From assembly GCA_001771815.1 (NCBI GenBank), contig MEPU01000013.1, positions 124,001-188,000 of the forward strand: a stretch of DNA of 64,000 bases, read 5' to 3'. The stretch comes from Bdellovibrionales bacterium RIFCSPHIGHO2_01_FULL_40_29 (GTDB lineage: Bacteria > Bdellovibrionota > Bdellovibrionia > Bdellovibrionales > Bdellovibrionaceae). The notes beneath the pieces were generated by a model. That model was not told where the DNA came from. It was given only the letters and a program-made list of their open reading frames with translations, and searched no databases. The number at the start of each line of letters is the position of its first letter. The stretch's first letter is position 1. The position numbers and the translations under genes are program-made. This document shows positions 34,206 through 43,273 of this stretch, piece by piece.

Positions 34206-35833
34206 ATTGTTTTAGCACTCTGTGAAAGCGGATAACGGCGCCCTCGTCCAAACGAGTGTTCTGAAACTTTCAGAATTGGTGCCGCCTGCCAGCGCTTAAA
34301 TTCTGTTTTCATTAAAACTTCAGCCAACCACTTTTCAGTCGCATTTTTTAGTTTTGCTTTTCGCTCAACAATATTTACAACCGCTTTATCCAATTTGTCA
34401 TACTCGGGCAATGAGTCTTGATCCTTTTGCCCTGGTCGCAACTCTGCCGATGGTGGACGAATTAAAATTCGCTCAGGAATAATTTCTGTTTGAGCATTAT
34501 ACAGTTTTGAAAGTTCGTAGACTTGTTTTTTTGTCAAGTCACCCAACGGAGCCAGACCGCCACACATGTCGCCGTACAAGGTTGCGTAACCAGTTGCATA
34601 TTCTGATTTATTGCCCGTTGTAAGCAACAAGCTACCCGTTAAGTTTGAATACGCCATTAAAATCAATCCCCGCAATCGAGATTGAAGATTTTCATGCATC
34701 AAGTGAAACCTCTGTACTGAAAATTCACTGTCTAGAATTGTTTTTATATAATCGAACATTCCTTGAATAGAAATTGTTTTCAATGGAATACCCAAATTTT
34801 TCGCCAGTTTTTCAGCCAAAACAAAGCTTTCCTCTTGATTAAACTGAGTGGGCAAAGCAAAAAGTTGAACATTCTGTGGACCAATTGCGTCTGCAGCCAA
34901 ACAAGCCAACAATGCTGAATCGACTCCACCCGATAAACCAAAATGAACTTTCCGTAAATTATTCTTTTTTAAAAAATCTTGAATCCCCAACACCAAAGCC
35001 TGTCGAAGCAATTCGGTATCGGTTTCTCTTTTTCGCCTTGAGGTCGCATTCCAATCTTGAAGAGTATCTAAATCAAAAACATTCAAATCTTCTGCAAAAG
35101 CTAAACAAGAGAGCTTCTTCTCACCCTTAGGGGTTAAGACAAAACTTTGTCCATCGTAAATAATTTCATCTTGTGCACCAACCATATTTACATACGCCAT
35201 CGGCGCCCTGAAATATTGTGCTGTTTTTTGAACAAAATACTCGCGCAATTTTAATTTTTTTGTGTAAAAAGGTGATGCGCTCATATTAATAACTAAGTCC
35301 ACTTTTTTGCGCGGCACTTTCGCAATAGGGTTTTCATTATAAAGTGATTTCCCCTTTGAATCTTCCCAGGCCCAAATATCTTCGCAAATTGTTAGAAAAA
35401 ATTGGCGATCTTTTATCTTAAAAAAATTGTTTTTAATTTGGCCTTTTTCAATAAATCGTGCCTCATCAAAAACATCTCCGGTTGGAAGCAATTCCTTATA
35501 GAAAGTTTTGACAATCTTATTCTTCACGCACAGAAAGGCCGCGTTGTAATAGGGTCTTCCTTTTTTCTTTTTACACTTTTCGAAGCCGCCGATAAGAACA
35601 GTTATTCCCGCGGGAATTTTTTTAACAATTTCTTTGAGACAACTCATCTGCTGATCAACCAGACTTTCACGCTCAAGCAAATCGAAAGGGTGGTAACCAA
35701 ACAAGCACGACTCTGGAAAAATAACCAAATCGGCTTTTTTTTCTTTGGCGCGTGCAATGTAGTCTAGAATTTTAGTTTTATTCTTTTCAAATCCCGCAAG
35801 ATCGGGATTAATTTGGGCTAGGGCAATTCTCAT
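34202..35833 (-). CDS. nadE: Glutamine-dependent NAD+ synthetase
   Basis: 543 residues from the ATG at 35833, which has GAGGA 6 nt before it; an in-frame ATG 12 nt upstream lacks an SD. The N-terminal nitrilase-type glutaminase domain (1-260) has all three catalytic residues: Glu in FPESC, Lys in YKELLP and Cys in TICEDIW. The C-terminal synthetase has the PPi loop GLSGGVDSALLA, TGNKSEYATGY, and LIRPPSAELRPGQ. It amidates deamido-NAD to NAD using glutamine. Overlaps the DUF2203 gene upstream by 26 nt and the exonuclease stop by 4 nt. Confidence 0.95.
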   Translation of the reverse strand: MRIALAQINPDLAGFEKNKTKILDYIARAKEKKADLVIFPESCLFGYHPFDLLERESLVDQQMSCLKEIVKKIPAGITVLIGGFEKCKKKKGRPYYNAAFLCVKNKIVKTFYKELLPTGDVFDEARFIEKGQIKNNFFKIKDRQFFLTICEDIWAWEDSKGKSLYNENPIAKVPRKKVDLVINMSASPFYTKKLKLREYFVQKTAQYFRAPMAYVNMVGAQDEIIYDGQSFVLTPKGEKKLSCLAFAEDLNVFDLDTLQDWNATSRRKRETDTELLRQALVLGIQDFLKKNNLRKVHFGLSGGVDSALLACLAADAIGPQNVQLFALPTQFNQEESFVLAEKLAKNLGIPLKTISIQGMFDYIKTILDSEFSVQRFHLMHENLQSRLRGLILMAYSNLTGSLLLTTGNKSEYATGYATLYGDMCGGLAPLGDLTKKQVYELSKLYNAQTEIIPERILIRPPSAELRPGQKDQDSLPEYDKLDKAVVNIVERKAKLKNATEKWLAEVLMKTEFKRWQAAPILKVSEHSFGRGRRYPLSQSAKTI

Positions 35834-36209
35834 TTGATTCCTCATTCGAGGAAATCAGTATACGCCCTGTAAAGCCATCTTGGTAGCCATGTTTATGCAA
35901 AATCGCAGTTTCCGGAAATTTCCAACAAAAATATCCTTCGCCGTTATCAAAATCCGCAAGCCATAAGCCTTTTGGTTTTGCCCCAAGGCGCTCTAATTTA
36001 TTTTGCCATTTTCCAATTAATAAGTTGATCTGATCTTGAATTTCAAAAGCGCGTTCTGATTTTTTATCAGGTAGTGCATCGATACATGACATAAGATATC
36101 GAACCTCCCGCGCAGATTCCTCGGTCAGTCTATATACCAGTGGTAATATTTCTTGAGCCTGATGCAGAGAAAAAAAACGAACCTGGTCATGCTTAACAAT
36201 TTCAATCAA
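35808..36209 (-). CDS. DUF2203-family protein
   Basis: 133 residues. RFFSLHQAQEILPLVYRLTE at the N-terminus, a central helical part, then LGAKPKGLWLADFDNGEGYFC followed by W and GFTGRIL near the end, the pattern of DUF2203. Members are small cytoplasmic proteins of unknown function. Its 3' end overlaps nadE, so they are probably co-expressed. Confidence 0.75.
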   Translation of the reverse strand: MIEIVKHDQVRFFSLHQAQEILPLVYRLTEESAREVRYLMSCIDALPDKKSERAFEIQDQINLLIGKWQNKLERLGAKPKGLWLADFDNGEGYFCWKFPETAILHKHGYQDGFTGRILISSNEESNENCPSPN

Positions 36210-36314
36210 TTTAAACCTCAGATAAGGCTTTATTTTCGATTTTAATCAAAGTTTCAACCAAGAACTCGATCATTGTATATTATGCAGATCGCGCAAAGCG
36301 TTGATTAACCTCAT

Positions 36315-37322
36315 CTACTTCTCTTGTGAGTTCATGAAGCTCATAATCTGACCACCAAAGAAAATGAAAATGGCAATACACATTCCTATAATCAAAAGCC
36401 ATTTCAAAAAATATCCAAATTGAAATCCACTGTTGTCATCTTCTGTAACAGGCGGTGCTTTATATTCGGGCGGAGGAAGTATGCTTTTTCGGGGTCCAAA
36501 TCGATACTCATCACCAGCAGCAGTCTGTAGAATACGTGAAGAAGGTGCTCTTTTCAGACTTGCTCTTTTATCTAACTCTTTTGCCATGGCTCCTGAAATG
36601 GGTTTATAACGAGACTTCTCATAAACAATATTTGTCGACCGCACTGAGCCACCACGCCCATTGGCGCCGTCTTCGCCCTCTTCTGTGGCGATAATGCGAA
36701 CCTTATCATCAGCACCCTGTGATCCATTGTCAGCAGTCCTATAATCATCTCCCGAGGTTGAACGCTTGATTCGACCTTTTGCGTACTGAGAAGTGGATGA
36801 TTTATCGTCTAAATTTCGATTGCTGCTTGATGAAGAATTTTTATCATCTGCTGCTGTTTTTTCTGTATTTGACTTGCTCTCACTGGTGGCACTTTGTGAA
36901 GATTTTCCAGTGGATCCTCTTCCCGAACTATTGCCAGAACCGCCTCGATTACCATTGGCTGGGCGACCGTTACTGAGTGTGAATCCAGCGAATTCATTGT
37001 TGCACTTTTTTCCACCCGTAGAACCGCCATCTTTACTTTTGCTCAGCTCGCTATTGTCTGTACCCATCGCCGGCAACTCGCCATAATCCATCAAACAAGA
37101 AATATATTCACCCATATAGCTATACATAAATTCATCAACAGCCGAAAACACTGATTTCACCATTCCAAGTATGGTCAAGGTCACAACAAGCACTAGCATA
37201 TACTCGACCACAGCCTGGCCGGCACTGTTCGCTGATTGTTGAGCGAATGCTCTGAATTTCTGTAAATAGAAGACTTGTTTCACACACAAACATATCGGAT
37301 GATTAAACGAGAAACCAAACAC
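36315..37322 (-). CDS. Flp-prepilin-like protein with long Ser/Gly/Asp-rich region
   Basis: 335 residues from a GTG; other internal starts (GTG at codon 14) are possible. Around residues 31-55 it has NSAGQAVVEYMLVLVVTLTI, a class III prepilin motif (Gly35 before the cut, Glu40 as the +5 Glu), as in Flp/TadE pilins. Those are normally 50-150 residues; here a strongly polar Ser/Gly/Asn/Asp/Lys region of about 190 residues follows, and a second membrane helix (about 302-325) lies near the C-terminus. A pilin-like membrane protein with an extended periplasmic linker is the best reading. The gene is divergent from a TPR gene (20-nt gap). Confidence 0.65.
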   Translation of the reverse strand: MFGFSFNHPICLCVKQVFYLQKFRAFAQQSANSAGQAVVEYMLVLVVTLTILGMVKSVFSAVDEFMYSYMGEYISCLMDYGELPAMGTDNSELSKSKDGGSTGGKKCNNEFAGFTLSNGRPANGNRGGSGNSSGRGSTGKSSQSATSESKSNTEKTAADDKNSSSSSNRNLDDKSSTSQYAKGRIKRSTSGDDYRTADNGSQGADDKVRIIATEEGEDGANGRGGSVRSTNIVYEKSRYKPISGAMAKELDKRASLKRAPSSRILQTAAGDEYRFGPRKSILPPPEYKAPPVTEDDNSGFQFGYFLKWLLIIGMCIAIFIFFGGQIMSFMNSQEK

Positions 37323-37342
37323 TTAAGGACACTCATACACAC

Positions 37343-38434
37343 GTGACAACCTTATTCTTTATTCTACTTCAGTGTCTCAATTTGAGTCAGGCACAGGTAA
37401 CAACGCCAGCCGCGCCAAGGCCTCAGCCCTCATCGGCTGGAGCTGCTGTTAATACAGCTATCAAAACCGTAAATGAAGAAAAACCAAATCTTGAATCCAC
37501 GACAACGTCCGGAAAATATGAAGAATTCCAATCCATTTGTCGAGTTAATGAATTCGATATTATTGCCCATTACACGGAAAGCACAAAGGCAAAACGCATT
37601 GAAATACTCAAGGCTCGAATAGCCTCAGAACCTGATTCCAACAAACCAAAGTTGTGGCTCATTAAAGAGTACGTTGATCAAAAAAAATTACCAGAAGCCG
37701 AATCATTTCTGAAAGAACTCAGATCTTTACGCTTAAAACCAGCCGAACTAAACTATGCTGAGGCTGCTGTCTCCTATCTCAAAGGTGATCAAAAAAAATC
37801 CCGAGACCTTCTGAATAAAATTCTTAATGACAATCCCAAAGATGTCATCGCTTTAAAGCTCTTGGCAGAAGTCTACAAAACAGAGTCCAATTACTTTGAA
37901 GCCTCGGCCATTTACATAGATCTTATAAAATTAACTCGAGAAAATTTTAACGAACAGCTCTGTGAAGCCTATACTCTTGATGCTCACTATTCTGATGCTG
38001 AGGAACGGTGCCAAAACTCTAATAATAAGAATCCGTTTTTTTCCATTTACTTAGGCATTGGAGCCCGAGAACAGGGCAACCTTAAGGGCGCTCGTCGCTA
38101 CTTCATCAATTCATTGCAAGTTCGTGAAACCGAAATGGCTCTTGTTTGTCTCGGAGAAATTTACACAATGGAAAAAAAACCAAAAGATGCCATTGCGACT
38201 TTAGAAAAAGCAGTGCGCTTGGTTCCTCAGTCAACTCGCGCTCAAGTGGCTTTAGCCTGGGCCTATTTCAATGAAAAGAACCGATCGCAAGCTCTAATTC
38301 ATTTTCAAAAGGCTTGTAAACTGCAACGCAAGTCCGTTGTCGAAGTTCGAAAATCATTAAAAATTCTTCTTGAAGAAAAGTCTGAACATATTGCAAAATT
38401 CAGCGACCTGGCTCAATCCTGCGAATCACTTTGA
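37343..38434 (+). CDS. Secreted TPR protein
   Basis: 363 residues from a GTG, with a signal peptide (MTTLFFILLQCLNLSQA) and a Pro/Ala-rich start of the mature chain. A series of TPR helices follows from about residue 95: LWLIKEYVDQKKLPEAESFL, ALKLLAEVYKTESNYFEASA, YLGIGAREQGNLKGARRYF, ALVCLGEIYTMEKKPKDAIA, AQVALAWAYFNEKNRSQALI. Likely a periplasmic scaffold. It starts 20 nt from the divergent Flp-like gene, so the pair may be co-regulated and functionally linked. Confidence 0.78.
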   Translation: MTTLFFILLQCLNLSQAQVTTPAAPRPQPSSAGAAVNTAIKTVNEEKPNLESTTTSGKYEEFQSICRVNEFDIIAHYTESTKAKRIEILKARIASEPDSNKPKLWLIKEYVDQKKLPEAESFLKELRSLRLKPAELNYAEAAVSYLKGDQKKSRDLLNKILNDNPKDVIALKLLAEVYKTESNYFEASAIYIDLIKLTRENFNEQLCEAYTLDAHYSDAEERCQNSNNKNPFFSIYLGIGAREQGNLKGARRYFINSLQVRETEMALVCLGEIYTMEKKPKDAIATLEKAVRLVPQSTRAQVALAWAYFNEKNRSQALIHFQKACKLQRKSVVEVRKSLKILLEEKSEHIAKFSDLAQSCESL

Positions 38435-38986
38435 TTATTTTACAATTTCAAAAAATGCTTTTAATGAGGGCTGAACATCAGCGACAATTGTTGCTTTGCC
38501 GGACTCTAACTTCATAAGCATGCTATTTAAAAAATCGACCGAGTCATGAGTCATCGTCACGACAAGATTCGGTGGATTCGTGCGAATAGCCCGAAAATCC
38601 ATAATCTCAACTCCGCTTCGAAACAACTCCTGCGCCTTTTTAAAAGCTAATGAAAAATAATTCTCTTCTAAAATTAAAAAATGACTTCGACATGGAGACT
38701 GTTTTTGACTGAGGTACGCCAAGACCACATCATTCTCAACATTTTCAATAAGTGTCGATTTTAAAATTTCACTTTGAAATAACGACTGTGCTTGTGAAAA
38801 AATAAGCTGACTTGAAATCAAATCATGACAACTTAATATAAGCAAAGCTCGATCCCCAACGGGACTCACTTCAAAAACAAAAACCGTGCGTTCATCAACA
38901 AAACTATTAATAAGTTGATACGCAGAACCCAGCTTTGAAAGATCAAAAATAATAAGATGGCCAACGTTATTCAACGATTTCACCAA
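38435..38986 (-). CDS. Unknown protein, probably two similar alpha/beta halves
   Basis: 183 residues, no signal peptide. Two halves share a pattern: a hydrophobic strand, a helix with SxxxxxAQxLF (LIFSQAQSLFQSEI and LAFKKAQELFRSGV), a strand, and an Asn/Asp turn before another strand (VENDVVLAYL and PPNLVVTMTH). This duplication resembles BMC-type halves but no key motif confirms it. It overlaps the 3' end of rimO by 20 nt and is last in the rplU operon, so it is probably translated with rimO. Function unknown. Confidence 0.6.
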   Translation of the reverse strand: MVKSLNNVGHLIIFDLSKLGSAYQLINSFVDERTVFVFEVSPVGDRALLILSCHDLISSQLIFSQAQSLFQSEILKSTLIENVENDVVLAYLSQKQSPCRSHFLILEENYFSLAFKKAQELFRSGVEIMDFRAIRTNPPNLVVTMTHDSVDFLNSMLMKLESGKATIVADVQPSLKAFFEIVK

Positions 38987-40337
38987 TCAAGTCGTATTCC
39001 ATGCTGTCTGTAATCCGAACTTTTACAAACTGGCCAATCTTGGCCTGACCATCATTAATTAATACGACTCCATCAATTTCAGGAGCTTGCTGTGACATCC
39101 GCCCCTGTAATAAAAGATCTGTTTCTTCACTAAGACCCTCAACAACAACTTCCAAAGTCTTGCCAATGAAGGCCTTGTGCTTTTCACGAGAAATGTTTTG
39201 CTGAACTTCCATAAGAGCATCATGTCGGAAATCTTTGATTTTTTCTTCAACTTGATTATCCATTTTTCCGCCAGGTGTATTTTCTTCTGGAGAATACTTA
39301 AAGCAACCGACGCGATCAAATTTTTGATCCGCGATAAACGTTAAAAGCTCCTCAAACTGAGCTGCGGTTTCCCCTGGAAATCCAACAATAAACTGGGTTC
39401 GAATAACAGCATCAGGAATTTCTTTACGAATTTTTGTCAACACATCCACAATTTCTTCTCGAGTCATTTTTCGATTCATGCTCTTAAGAACATCATTATT
39501 TATATGCTGTAATGGCATATCAAAATACCTGACAAACTTAGGATTACTTTTGATGAGCTCGATCATTTCATCACTAATTCCGTCTGGATAAAGATACAAC
39601 AACCGAATCCAACGAATCCCATCGACCTTCGCAAGCTCGCGCAGCAACTCGATAGGGCTTTCTTTTGCCTCTGGATTTTTTCGACGCAAATCCCACCCAT
39701 AATCCGTAAAATCATGACTGATTATAATCAGCTCTTCCACTCCGCCGGCAGCCAATAGCTTTGCTTCGCTAATAATATTTGCTGTCTGGCGCGATTGTAA
39801 ATTTCCACGAATTAATGGAATGGCACAAAACGCACACCGCTTCATACACCCCTCAGAAATTTTCAAGTAAGCACGGTGCTTGGGCTGAGAGTTCACGCGG
39901 GGGGTAGATTCTTCCTGCAAATAGGTCGGCAAATTAAAAAAGGTTTTTGCCTTATCCCCTTGTTCAAAATTTTTTAGAATTTTAGAAATGTTTTGAAACT
40001 CGCCAGAACCAACAAACAGATCAGCCTCGGGCAGCCCCTCAACCAAGTCATTCTTATATCGTTGGGTCAAACAACCTGCGACAACAATCTTGTTGATTTT
40101 TCCATCCTGCTTTAGCTGTGCCATATCTAGAATTCGTTGAATGGATTCTTTTTTGGAGTCTTCAACAAAGCCGCAGGTGTTCACAACGACTGTGTCTGCG
40201 CCTTCGGCATCAGAAACAACTTCAAAACCATCTTTCATCAAAGTTCCAGCCATAATTTCGCTATCCACTAAATTTTTTGGACATCCTAAGCTGATGAAAT
40301 GAACTTTCTTTTTAACTTGTACAACTTCTGAACTCAT
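38967..40337 (-). CDS. rimO: Ribosomal protein S12 methylthiotransferase
   Basis: 456 residues, full length. The N-terminal UPF0004 cluster Cys19, Cys55 and Cys89 is present, then the radical-SAM motif with Cys164, Cys168 and Cys171 (GCMKRCAFC), and a TRAM domain at the end. VHFISLGCPKNLVDSE is characteristic of RimO rather than MiaB. It adds a methylthio group to an Asp of S12. The ATG overlaps the lolA stop (ATGA). Confidence 0.95.
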   Translation of the reverse strand: MSSEVVQVKKKVHFISLGCPKNLVDSEIMAGTLMKDGFEVVSDAEGADTVVVNTCGFVEDSKKESIQRILDMAQLKQDGKINKIVVAGCLTQRYKNDLVEGLPEADLFVGSGEFQNISKILKNFEQGDKAKTFFNLPTYLQEESTPRVNSQPKHRAYLKISEGCMKRCAFCAIPLIRGNLQSRQTANIISEAKLLAAGGVEELIIISHDFTDYGWDLRRKNPEAKESPIELLRELAKVDGIRWIRLLYLYPDGISDEMIELIKSNPKFVRYFDMPLQHINNDVLKSMNRKMTREEIVDVLTKIRKEIPDAVIRTQFIVGFPGETAAQFEELLTFIADQKFDRVGCFKYSPEENTPGGKMDNQVEEKIKDFRHDALMEVQQNISREKHKAFIGKTLEVVVEGLSEETDLLLQGRMSQQAPEIDGVVLINDGQAKIGQFVKVRITDSMEYDLIGEIVE

Positions 40338-40993
40338 TGAGTAACCACCTGATCTGTTTTCTGAATTTTATATTCAAATGTACTTTTAGAAATCTTCTTT
40401 TTTAAATCCACGCTTTTAAATATGATTGTTGTCTGAGTTTCGACATCATCAGTGAACGAAACAGATTCAATAGTTCGAGACTTGCTGTTCATAACAAGCT
40501 TAAAACTTTTTAAATTCTTCGACTTTGGTTTTAACTGCAAAGTCAACACGCCATCCTTGTGAGTCGTGTCCACGACTGAAAATTCGCGAAAGAATTTTTT
40601 AGAATTTGAAAAAAGATCCATCAAGCTTTGTAAAAATACCGGCGCACTTTTTGAAACTATGACTTTGCGAACACCATTCTTATCAAAATCTTGATCTGGA
40701 TAATCAACCACGGTCAGTTTATTATCTTTAAAGTACAATTCTGTTTTTTTGTCTGAAGAAAGAGAAAGAAAAAAACGACCCGTTCCGTATTTAATGGTTC
40801 CTTGCCCGGTAGCCCGCGTGCCCAATGTTAGTTTTTCATCAATCTTATCAATTTGGGCAGAAATAAACTTGGCCCGGCTATAGACATCCAAAATATCTGC
40901 CGCTATTTTTTTGTTTTTTATATTGATGTCGCTGGGTGCAGCCACCCCCATCATCGTCCAAAAAATAACACTAAATATCATCCCTATTTTCAT
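40334..40993 (-). CDS. LolA-like periplasmic lipoprotein carrier
   Basis: 219 residues with a signal peptide (MKIGMIFSVIFWTMMGVA). The mature chain fits the LolA fold: YSRAKFISAQIDKIDEKL, TGQGTIKYGTGRFFLSL, LYFKDNKLTVVDYPDQDF, and a C-terminal IESVSFTDDVETQTTIIF. LolA carries lipoproteins from the inner to the outer membrane; this is a distant member. The gene is coupled to rimO. Confidence 0.8.
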   Translation of the reverse strand: MKIGMIFSVIFWTMMGVAAPSDINIKNKKIAADILDVYSRAKFISAQIDKIDEKLTLGTRATGQGTIKYGTGRFFLSLSSDKKTELYFKDNKLTVVDYPDQDFDKNGVRKVIVSKSAPVFLQSLMDLFSNSKKFFREFSVVDTTHKDGVLTLQLKPKSKNLKSFKLVMNSKSRTIESVSFTDDVETQTTIIFKSVDLKKKISKSTFEYKIQKTDQVVTQ

Positions 40994-41017
40994 AGCTTGA
41001 ATATATGCAAATGCGGA

Positions 41018-41707
41018 TTAAGAAACAAGTGCTGTATTTTCCTCTTTTTCGCGAGAAAACAGCGTTAGAAGCGTTGCGCTTTTAACTGAACCTAGCGCTT
41101 TTAAGACTTGTCTAAAACTGTTGCCTGAGGTCTTAATGTCATCAACCACAAGAATCCGTTTTTCAGACTTATCCCACTCGGGAAATTGTGTAAATTGTTC
41201 ACATCGAAAAATAGTGATTCGACTCCGCTCAACTCTATTTCGGTGTTTTTGTTCGCCCTCTTGCGAATCTGAGTGAAGCTTTTTTTCGAGAATATCCAAT
41301 ATCGGAATACCTGTTTGTTCTGATACAATTTTTGCAAAAATCTGAGCATGATATGATTTTTTTTTTGAACCTGGCACTGGAACAATAAAGTCAATTTCTG
41401 ACGTTCCCTCTGCGGCAATAAATTTGCTGCATGCAAGATTGCCATAAAATTTCCATGCCTCCAGACAACGATCCGATTTAAAGCGATAGACAAACTCAGA
41501 TAACATATCGCTTTGGCCCCTTTTCCACTCAAATAAATGATATGTTTTAAGATTTTTCTGAACTTCTTTGCCGTTAGAAAATGCTATAATTTGTCGAATT
41601 CGAGTGTCGAAGCAATCATTGCAAAAAAGAAAGTTTTGAACAAATAGCGATCCACAGCAAAGACAGACAGGATTGATCAATTTTTGTTTCATTTTAGCTA
41701 AAGCCAC
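41018..41707 (-). CDS. comF: ComF-family phosphoribosyltransferase-like protein
   Basis: 229 residues; the true start may be the ATG at codon 6. An N-terminal zinc finger (CLCCGSLF, CNDC) is followed by a PRT domain with PVPGSKKKSYHAQIFAKIV and the PRPP loop ILVVDDIKTSGNS. In competent bacteria ComF takes part in DNA uptake; in others it is thought to handle imported DNA. It has a 24-nt gap before lolA. Confidence 0.85.
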   Translation of the reverse strand: MALAKMKQKLINPVCLCCGSLFVQNFLFCNDCFDTRIRQIIAFSNGKEVQKNLKTYHLFEWKRGQSDMLSEFVYRFKSDRCLEAWKFYGNLACSKFIAAEGTSEIDFIVPVPGSKKKSYHAQIFAKIVSEQTGIPILDILEKKLHSDSQEGEQKHRNRVERSRITIFRCEQFTQFPEWDKSEKRILVVDDIKTSGNSFRQVLKALGSVKSATLLTLFSREKEENTALVS

Positions 41708-41760
41708 AAATGCATCTTTGCAAAATTTTAACCTGGAATGGCTAGAAAGAAAGAAGTTAT

Positions 41761-42231
41761 CTAAACATTGTGATACGGAATTCGGTTCAAAATTGTAAAC
41801 GCTCGATAAAACTGTTCAAAAACAACAGTCTCGGCAATCAAATGGTTCATAGTCATATCTGACAAATTCACAAGCAGATTTGACCGTTTGATGATGCTCT
41901 CTGAGACGCCATAGGCGCCGCCAATAATAAGTACACCGCGTTTTTTTGAAGATTCTTGAGCCTGCTGAATTTTTTTTGAAAACTGAATCGAGTTATATTT
42001 TAATCCACGCTCATCAAACAATATAACAAAGTCATCGGATGTAATTTTCTCAAGTAAAATTTTTTCTTCAAAAGTCTTTTTAATTTCAGCTTGTTCTCTG
42101 TCGGCTTTATTTGTGCGCAAATGAGAAACTTCAAATTTCACAAAATGATTTATCTTTTTAATATAGACCTGTTCAACTTCTTCAAACCATGCTTCTTTAG
42201 CCGTTTTAAAATCGAACAAAATCCACTTCAT
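41761..42231 (-). CDS. rlmH: 23S rRNA pseudouridine1915 N3-methyltransferase
   Basis: 156 residues, the usual length. LFDERGLKYNSIQFSKKI, the SAM knot region LIIGGAYGVSE and the C-terminal LSDMTMNHLIAETVVFEQFY and RAFTILNRIPYH are RlmH signatures. It starts 2 nt after the nadD/rsfS stop. Confidence 0.96.
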   Translation of the reverse strand: MKWILFDFKTAKEAWFEEVEQVYIKKINHFVKFEVSHLRTNKADREQAEIKKTFEEKILLEKITSDDFVILFDERGLKYNSIQFSKKIQQAQESSKKRGVLIIGGAYGVSESIIKRSNLLVNLSDMTMNHLIAETVVFEQFYRAFTILNRIPYHNV

Positions 42232-42233
42232 TG

Positions 42234-43262
42234 TTAGATACTTTTTTGTGGAACTTTTGAATCTGACATTGAAATCTCAACGCCCTCTTTCCAAAGATCT
42301 TCTAAACGATACTCTTGGCGAACAAAATCATAAAAAAGATGTATGATCAAAGAGCCATAGTCTACAACAACCCATCGTCCTTCATCAACACCCTCAACGC
42401 TCATTGGGTAAATATTGAATTCATCCTTAACGGCCTTCACTAAATTGTCGGCCATCGATGATGTGTGGCGCGTGCTTGTTCCAGATGCCACTACGGCAAA
42501 ATCACACATTGTATTCATTTTTTGAAGGTCAAATCCACGAACCGCAATAGCCTTTTTATCAAATAATACTTGGCCACAAAATTCTGTAAATTTTCGATAG
42601 TCAGAAATCTTTTCTTTAGAAACGCGATAAAGCGAATTTGTTTTGATATAGCTTTCAACTGCTAGTGGTAAAAATTTCTCAGTTGGACGACCAAGACGTA
42701 ATTTTTTTCGCAACTCTGAGGATGAAATTTCCATGTCATTCAGAGTGATAAACTCAATAGATCGACCTGTTGTTAACTCCAATGTTCCAAAGTCACTGTC
42801 TGCAACAAAGGGTGCTAAGTAATCTGGCCACTCTTTTTCAGTCTCTGGAATCTGATAACCTGGGCGGGTGGTCACAACAATATTCACCAGCTCCAAAAGC
42901 TTCTTATAGTCTTTCCACTGCGAAAATGTCTCAAAATTATCTGCTCCAATGATAAGAAATAAATCACTGCTTTTATATTCTTTTAAAAGTTCTTTAACGG
43001 TATCAATTGTGTAGCTTTTCCCTCCGCGCTTTAACTCGATATCACTGATAGAAAATGCTTTTCCGTACGAGCTAAACGCTTGGCGACACATCTCTAAGCG
43101 GTGTTCATTGGCGGGACCATCCATAGGAATTTTTAATGGATTCTGGCTATTTGGAACAATATGAATGAGATCAAAACCCATTTTCTTTTGAACTGTTGTT
43201 AAACTATTCACGTGACCATTGTGCGGAGGATTAAAACTGCCCCCGAAAATTCCAACTTTCAT
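42234..43262 (-). CDS. NadD-RsfS fusion
   Basis: 342 residues. Residues 1 to about 213 are nicotinate-nucleotide adenylyltransferase: GIFGGSFNPPHNGH at 4-17, LIIGADNF, DMEISSSELRKKLRLG and AVESYIKTNSLY at the end. After a short linker, residues about 222-335 are the ribosomal silencing factor RsfS: FDKKAIAVRGFDL, DFAVVASGTSTRHTSSMADN, GRWVVVDYGSLIIHLF and YRLEDLWKEGVE. The two are usually separate neighbouring genes; here there is no stop between them. It should both make deamido-NAD and block ribosomal subunit joining by binding L14. Confidence 0.93.
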   Translation of the reverse strand: MKVGIFGGSFNPPHNGHVNSLTTVQKKMGFDLIHIVPNSQNPLKIPMDGPANEHRLEMCRQAFSSYGKAFSISDIELKRGGKSYTIDTVKELLKEYKSSDLFLIIGADNFETFSQWKDYKKLLELVNIVVTTRPGYQIPETEKEWPDYLAPFVADSDFGTLELTTGRSIEFITLNDMEISSSELRKKLRLGRPTEKFLPLAVESYIKTNSLYRVSKEKISDYRKFTEFCGQVLFDKKAIAVRGFDLQKMNTMCDFAVVASGTSTRHTSSMADNLVKAVKDEFNIYPMSVEGVDEGRWVVVDYGSLIIHLFYDFVRQEYRLEDLWKEGVEISMSDSKVPQKSI

Positions 43263-43273
43263 ATTTTCATCCT

